Assembly: GCA_023416735.1 (NCBI GenBank)
Contig: JAEZGX010000026.1
Coordinates: forward strand, 156,111 to 220,110
Length of the DNA: 64,000 bases
Origin: Verrucomicrobiota bacterium
GTDB lineage: Bacteria; Verrucomicrobiota; Verrucomicrobiia; Opitutales; Opitutaceae
Direction: 5' to 3'
Shown here: positions 58,673 through 64,000 of the stretch, in pieces
How the letters are laid out: the number at the start of each line of letters is the position of its first letter
How positions within the stretch are numbered: position 1 is the first letter of the stretch
Notes under the pieces: model-generated
What the model was told of the DNA's origin: nothing
Databases searched by the model: none
The model's input: only the letters and a program-made list of their open reading frames with translations
Made by a program: the position numbers and the translations under genes

Positions 58673-58705
58673 AAAAGCGCGCCTTCGAGCGCGCTTTTGT
58701 TTTTC
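58673..58705 (+). terminator. Intrinsic terminator of the atp operon
   Basis: 10-base perfect stem (AAAAGCGCGC/GCGCGCTTTT) with a CTTCGA loop and a T-rich tail (GTTTTTCC). Confidence 0.92.
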
Positions 58706-58780
58706 CGGACTTCGCGCGGGCACATGCACTCTTTGCGCGCGTCGGGCATTCTTGAGTCCCGAGCTCTGAGCCGAAGACCT

Positions 58781-60148
58781 ATGCCTCTTTCCATCGTCAT
58801 TCTCGCGGCCGGCCAAGGCAAGCGAATGAAATCGGACCTGCCGAAGGTGCTGCAGCCGCTCGCGGGGGTGCCGCTCCTGCGGCACGTGCTGCACACGGCG
58901 AAGGCGCTCGCGCCGGATGCGATTCATGTCGTCTACGGGCACGGCGGCGAACGCGTGCGCCAGGCGCTCGCGGACGAGCCCGTGAGCTCGGTACTGCAGG
59001 CGGAGCAGCTGGGAACAGGGCACGCGGTCGCGCAGGCGATGCCGCAGATTCCAGACGATCATCAAGTGCTCGTCCTCTATGGGGACGTGCCGTTGATTCG
59101 CGAGGCGACGTTGCGGCGTCTCGTGGCGGAGTCCACCGACACGTCGATCGGCCTGCTCACGATCGAACTCGCCGATCCGACCGGCTACGGCCGCATCGTT
59201 CGCGACAACGCGGGCAATGTCGTGCGCATCGTCGAGCAGAAGGACGCAAACACGAAGGAGCGCGCGATCAAGGAGAGCAACACCGGCCTGCTCGCCGCGC
59301 CGGCGCGCGCGCTGCGCCAGTGGCTGGCGGCGCTGAAGAACAACAACGCCCAGGGCGAGTACTACCTCACCGACATCATCGTCATGGCAGCGCGCGATCG
59401 CATGCGGATCGGCGCCGTGATCGCGCCGACGGAAGCCGAGGTGCTCGGAGTGAACGACAAGGTGCAGCTCGCGCAGCTCGAAGGCGCGTTGCGCGCGCAA
59501 CGCGCGCAGGCGCTCATGCTGGAAGGCGCGACGCTCGCCGATCCCGCTCGTATCGATATCCGCGGCGAGGTGACCGTCGGTCGCGACGTGTTCATCGACG
59601 TCAACGTCGTGCTCACCGGCTCGGTGAAGCTTGGCGACCGGGTCCGGATCGGCCCGAACAACGTACTACGCAATTGCGAGATCGAAGCCGATACCGAAGT
59701 GCATCCGAACTGCGTGATCGACACGGCAAAGATTGGCCCGCGCAATTCGATCGGCCCGTTCGCGCGCATCCGGCCGGACAGCGTGCTGCACGAGGACGTG
59801 CACATCGGCAATTTCGTGGAAGTGAAAAAGACCGAGATCGGCGCCGGCAGCAAGGCGAACCACCTGACCTATCTCGGCGATGCCACCTTGGGCCGCAAGG
59901 TCAATATCGGCGCGGGCACGGTCACCGTGAACTACGACGGCGTCAACAAATGGCGCACGGACATCGGTGACAATGCGTTCGTCGGTTCCGGCTCGATGCT
60001 CGTCGCGCCGGTGAAGATCGGCGCCAACGCGAACACCGCCGCTGGCTCGACGATCACGACGGACGCCCCCGAAGGCAAGCTCTCGATTGCCCGCGCCCGC
60101 CAGGTGACGATCGAGGGCTGGAAGCGGCCGCAAAAGAAAAGCGATTAG
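58781..60148 (+). CDS. glmU: Bifunctional UDP-GlcNAc pyrophosphorylase / glucosamine-1-phosphate acetyltransferase
   Basis: 455 residues. N-terminal uridylyltransferase domain (VILAAGQGKRMKSDLPKVLQPL, YGDVPLI) and a C-terminal left-handed beta-helix acetyltransferase (GEVTVGRDVFIDVNVVLTG, NYDGVNKWRTDIGDNAFVGS). It makes UDP-GlcNAc for peptidoglycan and lipopolysaccharide. The ATG at 58781 is the conserved start; open frame continues upstream without similarity. Next to glmS, as in gammaproteobacteria. Confidence 0.97.
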   Translation: MPLSIVILAAGQGKRMKSDLPKVLQPLAGVPLLRHVLHTAKALAPDAIHVVYGHGGERVRQALADEPVSSVLQAEQLGTGHAVAQAMPQIPDDHQVLVLYGDVPLIREATLRRLVAESTDTSIGLLTIELADPTGYGRIVRDNAGNVVRIVEQKDANTKERAIKESNTGLLAAPARALRQWLAALKNNNAQGEYYLTDIIVMAARDRMRIGAVIAPTEAEVLGVNDKVQLAQLEGALRAQRAQALMLEGATLADPARIDIRGEVTVGRDVFIDVNVVLTGSVKLGDRVRIGPNNVLRNCEIEADTEVHPNCVIDTAKIGPRNSIGPFARIRPDSVLHEDVHIGNFVEVKKTEIGAGSKANHLTYLGDATLGRKVNIGAGTVTVNYDGVNKWRTDIGDNAFVGSGSMLVAPVKIGANANTAAGSTITTDAPEGKLSIARARQVTIEGWKRPQKKSD

Positions 60149-60300
60149 CGTCGACGACGAGCTGTAGCCGCGAAGCGACGTTGTATGCATCGTGCAAGTG
60201 AATTTTCAGCAGAGGGCGGCACCTTTGAGCCAAAGTCGCGCTCTCATGCATTCTGGCTAGCGATCAGTCGCTAGCGAAAAGGATCGAGGAATATCCATCC

Positions 60301-62136
<1,836 letters not shown>

Positions 62137-62153
62137 CACCGGGGGTAGAAAAC

Positions 62154-62417
62154 GACATTAAAGTCGTGTTTCGGACAAATAGACTTTCCACGACCCGAAA
62201 AGACAAATAGTCGTTCCAAACCGTGCTCAGAGCGCGCAATGCCGCTCAAAAAGCCCGATCGATGAAGGCGTTGGCCGGCCCTTCTGGGCCCAGGTGCGAC
62301 GCTTATCGCGGCCGCTGCCTACTCGCGATGGCTGAATGGTCTATTGAGCGGTTCAAAGCCCGATCAAACGACAAATAGTCTTTCCACTCTGCACGCCCGG
62401 ACAATAAAGTCTTTCCG
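62154..62417. repeat. Five direct terminal-type repeats (GACAAATAGTCTTTCCA)
   Basis: Five similar 17-18-base units in the same orientation, at 62154, 62174, 62202, 62370 and 62400. Consensus GACAAATAGTCTTTCCA. Multiple terminal repeats of this kind are a feature of IS21-family ends, fitting the istB fragment further right. This interval carries no gene. Confidence 0.75.
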
Positions 62418-62512
62418 ATGACCAGGCGCGGTCACGCGCGCACTGCTGTGATTGCTTTTCGACTTGCGCAGAGGTCCCGAGCCGGTCGTGCGGTACCAGA
62501 CTTGCCGTTGAA

Positions 62513-63303
62513 TCATTCGTTCGATCCGTTCTGCCATGGCTTTCCCGGATCGATGCATGCGACATCGATGTTGGATTGCGATAGCCAACGCAGCACAGCT
62601 CTCGAAACGAACTCCGGCCGGTTGTCCGAGCGCAAGTACTTCGGCGCCCATGAGCGCTCACCAGCTTGGAGAGCACCTCGATGACGCGTCCGGATCGGAT
62701 GCTGCCAGCGACACCGATCGCCAAGCATTCGCGCGTGAACTCGTCGATGACGGTGAGACACTTCAGCTGTTGGCCGTTCGCGCATGCATCGAACACAAAG
62801 TCGTAGGCCCACACCTGATTGACGCCCAACGCCGGAACGGGTCGCGGACGCGAGATCGAAATGCGCTTGCGTGACCTTTTCCTCGGCACTTGCAGCTTGG
62901 CCAAGCGCCACAATCGGTGCATTCGATCCGTGCTCATGAGATGACCGCATCTCGCAATGAATACGTGGATGCGCCGATAGCCGAATCTCGGATACTGACC
63001 GGCGAGCTCACGCATCTGTTCAATCAGCGGCGCGTCGCGAAGCGCCATGCGGCATTCGTACTTCACGATGGATCGAGCGATCGACAACAGCGCACACGCG
63101 CGGCGCTCAGATCGTCCACGTTAAACAACGTAGGCGACCTGAAGGCGGCGCACCCGTGCGCTCACCATTTTTGCGTTCACTTCCTTCAGGATCTCGATAT
63201 CCAGATCGCGCTCGGCGAGGAGCTTTTTCAGCCGGCTGTTCTCGTGTTCGAGCTGCCGCAGTCGCTTCACATCCGCCGACTCGAGCTTGCGAAGAGGTGG
63301 CCT
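62513..63303 (-). pseudogene. Broken IS3-family transposase (orfA end plus orfB)
   Basis: On the complement, an orfA C-terminus with a leucine zipper (RLRQLEHENSRLKKLLAERDL, then ILKEVNAKMVSARVRRLQ) runs into a TAA at about 63122. The same frame continues as orfB (RRACALLSIARS, QYPRFGYRRIHVF, VWAYDFVFDACANGQQLKCLTVIDEF). Near 62650 the frame shifts by one and continues with KYLRSDNRPEFVSRAV and DPGKPWQNGSNE, then a stop at 62513 replaces the Ser of ESFNGK. The DDE residues are split over frames and the C-terminus is gone, so it is inactive. Confidence 0.88.
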
Positions 63304-63420
63304 GCTTGCCGACGCCGGAGGGCCCGAGCGTCACGACCTTCTCGGCGCGATCAATGAAGCTCAAGCAAGCAAGCTCCTGGATCTGTCGCTTCGGCGCGCC
63401 GGGGCAGAGCTGAACAGCCG
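63304..63420 (-). pseudogene. IstB fragment (IS21 helper ATPase)
   Basis: On the complement, PKRQIQELACLSFIDRAEKV then VTLGPSGVGK matches the middle of IS21-type IstB up to its Walker A motif. The similarity stops abruptly at GVGK, where the IS3 orfA sequence begins. Upstream the frame is degenerate. This is therefore the left-behind part of an IS21 copy cut by an IS3 element. Confidence 0.82.
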
Positions 63421-63539
63421 ATCGAAGTCTCCGTACCCATCGCTTGTACCACGCCTTTCGTCAACAGAACCATTACTGCAGTTGCTGCGAGTGTTAGCTG
63501 TGTGTTGACATCTCATTTCGTGTCAAAAGGAGGTCTTCG

Positions 63540-64000
63540 ATGGGGACATTACGTCACATTCTCAGCAGCTCGGTGCTGTTAGCCGCGTCGCTGCTCACGG
63601 GTGCCACCCTACATGCACAAGAAAGCTCCGAGGTACCGGAGTTATTGATACCCGTTGACGATCAGGCCACGCTCGATGGGCTATTCAGTCCGTTGAACGT
63701 TCATAATCGAATGAGGGCCTATGAGGCCAAACGATATCGCATCGTCAAGATTAATTTCGCTGCGTTAGAAAAGGAGAACGGCGAAATTACGATGACACCC
63801 TTTGACAAGGTGCGCATGCGGATCAAAGCGCTGGGCTCCAAAGGCTCCCCGTCGGGGAATGAGCTGCGCGAATGGACGGGTGAATTGACCAGCCCCCATC
63901 CGAAATACGCGATCAACACCCAAACCGGACAGGAATTTCAACTGCCAATTCAGCGAGTGACATTGTGGGTCCAAACGGGGCCCCACGAAGTGCCCTTGTC
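63540..64000 (+). CDS. Secreted protein, partial (runs off the end)
   Basis: 153 codons are visible. The ATG has an ideal AGGAGG seven bases upstream. A signal peptide (MGTLRHILSSSVLLAASLLTGATLHAQ) is followed by ESSEVPELLIPVDDQATLDGLFSPLN and VRMRIKALGSKGSPSGNELREWTGEL. I do not recognise a domain. The gene is downstream of the IS remnants and continues past position 64000, so no length can be given. Confidence 0.75.
   Translation, partial: MGTLRHILSSSVLLAASLLTGATLHAQESSEVPELLIPVDDQATLDGLFSPLNVHNRMRAYEAKRYRIVKINFAALEKENGEITMTPFDKVRMRIKALGSKGSPSGNELREWTGELTSPHPKYAINTQTGQEFQLPIQRVTLWVQTGPHEVPL

Noticed and set aside
56716..58896. Long antisense frame over atpD-atpC
   Set aside because: Shadow of highly biased codons; atpD is complete on the other strand.
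60149..60300. glmS ribozyme upstream of glmS
   Set aside because: The 152-base leader shows no recognisable glmS ribozyme core, and these ribozymes are mostly found in Firmicutes.

Overview
Most of this window (about 1 to 55.2 kb) reads as a GC-rich genome of the Verrucomicrobiota, most likely Opitutaceae. The evidence is a TGTTC-N4-GAACA LexA-type box in front of recA, dispersed ACCACGAA-type intergenic palindromes, an enormous AsmA/TamB-like protein, an F-type ATPase operon lacking a recognisable atpI, and strongly G/C-ended codon use. The last ~9 kb (from inside atpA onward) reads as a gammaproteobacterium: atpG-atpD-atpC-glmU-glmS is the classical gammaproteobacterial order, and AtpG/AtpD are proteobacterial in sequence. 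The switch lies inside the atpA reading frame (about 55.14 to 55.45 kb), which remains open. An assembly join across the conserved atpA core is the simplest explanation; a real recombination is the alternative.

Layout. 0-6.9 kb: a partial metallo-beta-lactamase-fold hydrolase, manganese catalase, queE, an ExoD-like membrane protein, a lipoyl ligase, an RlmD/TrmA-type m5U methyltransferase, a SpoU-type RNA methyltransferase and a conserved protein of unclear function. 6.9-11.6 kb: a 1400-residue envelope protein and a small secreted partner. 11.6-19 kb: a signalling and haem-protein block (LuxR-type response regulator, small membrane protein, a globin without the usual proximal histidine, cytochrome c, a hybrid histidine kinase, a receiver-kinase, an uncharacterised protein). 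19-28 kb: NIPSNAP protein, small conserved proteins, a cytochrome c/sugar-dehydrogenase fusion, a soluble chemoreceptor with a C-terminal sensor domain, TrpB2 and a secreted GH3 beta-glucosidase. 28-38.4 kb: ammonium assimilation (gdhA, gltB, gltD) around a KaiC-like/PEP-synthase-like fusion. 38.5-47.2 kb: a CGWS glutaredoxin, nucleotide-sugar epimerase, ion transporter, recA and a three-gene ABC exporter. 47.2-51.8 kb: pdxH, then mnmE-mnmG-trmB for tRNA modification, with a 24-bp perfect palindrome matching parS inside mnmG. 51.9-58.6 kb: ATP synthase genes, mosaic at atpA. 58.7-62.1 kb: glmU and glmS for UDP-GlcNAc synthesis. 62.1-63.5 kb: nested remnants of an IS21-type and an IS3-type element. 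63.5 kb to the end: a truncated secreted protein.

No rRNA, tRNA or CRISPR array was recognised. Several strong hairpin terminators and three families of dispersed intergenic repeats are visible. The repeats sometimes supply the start or stop codon of neighbouring genes.
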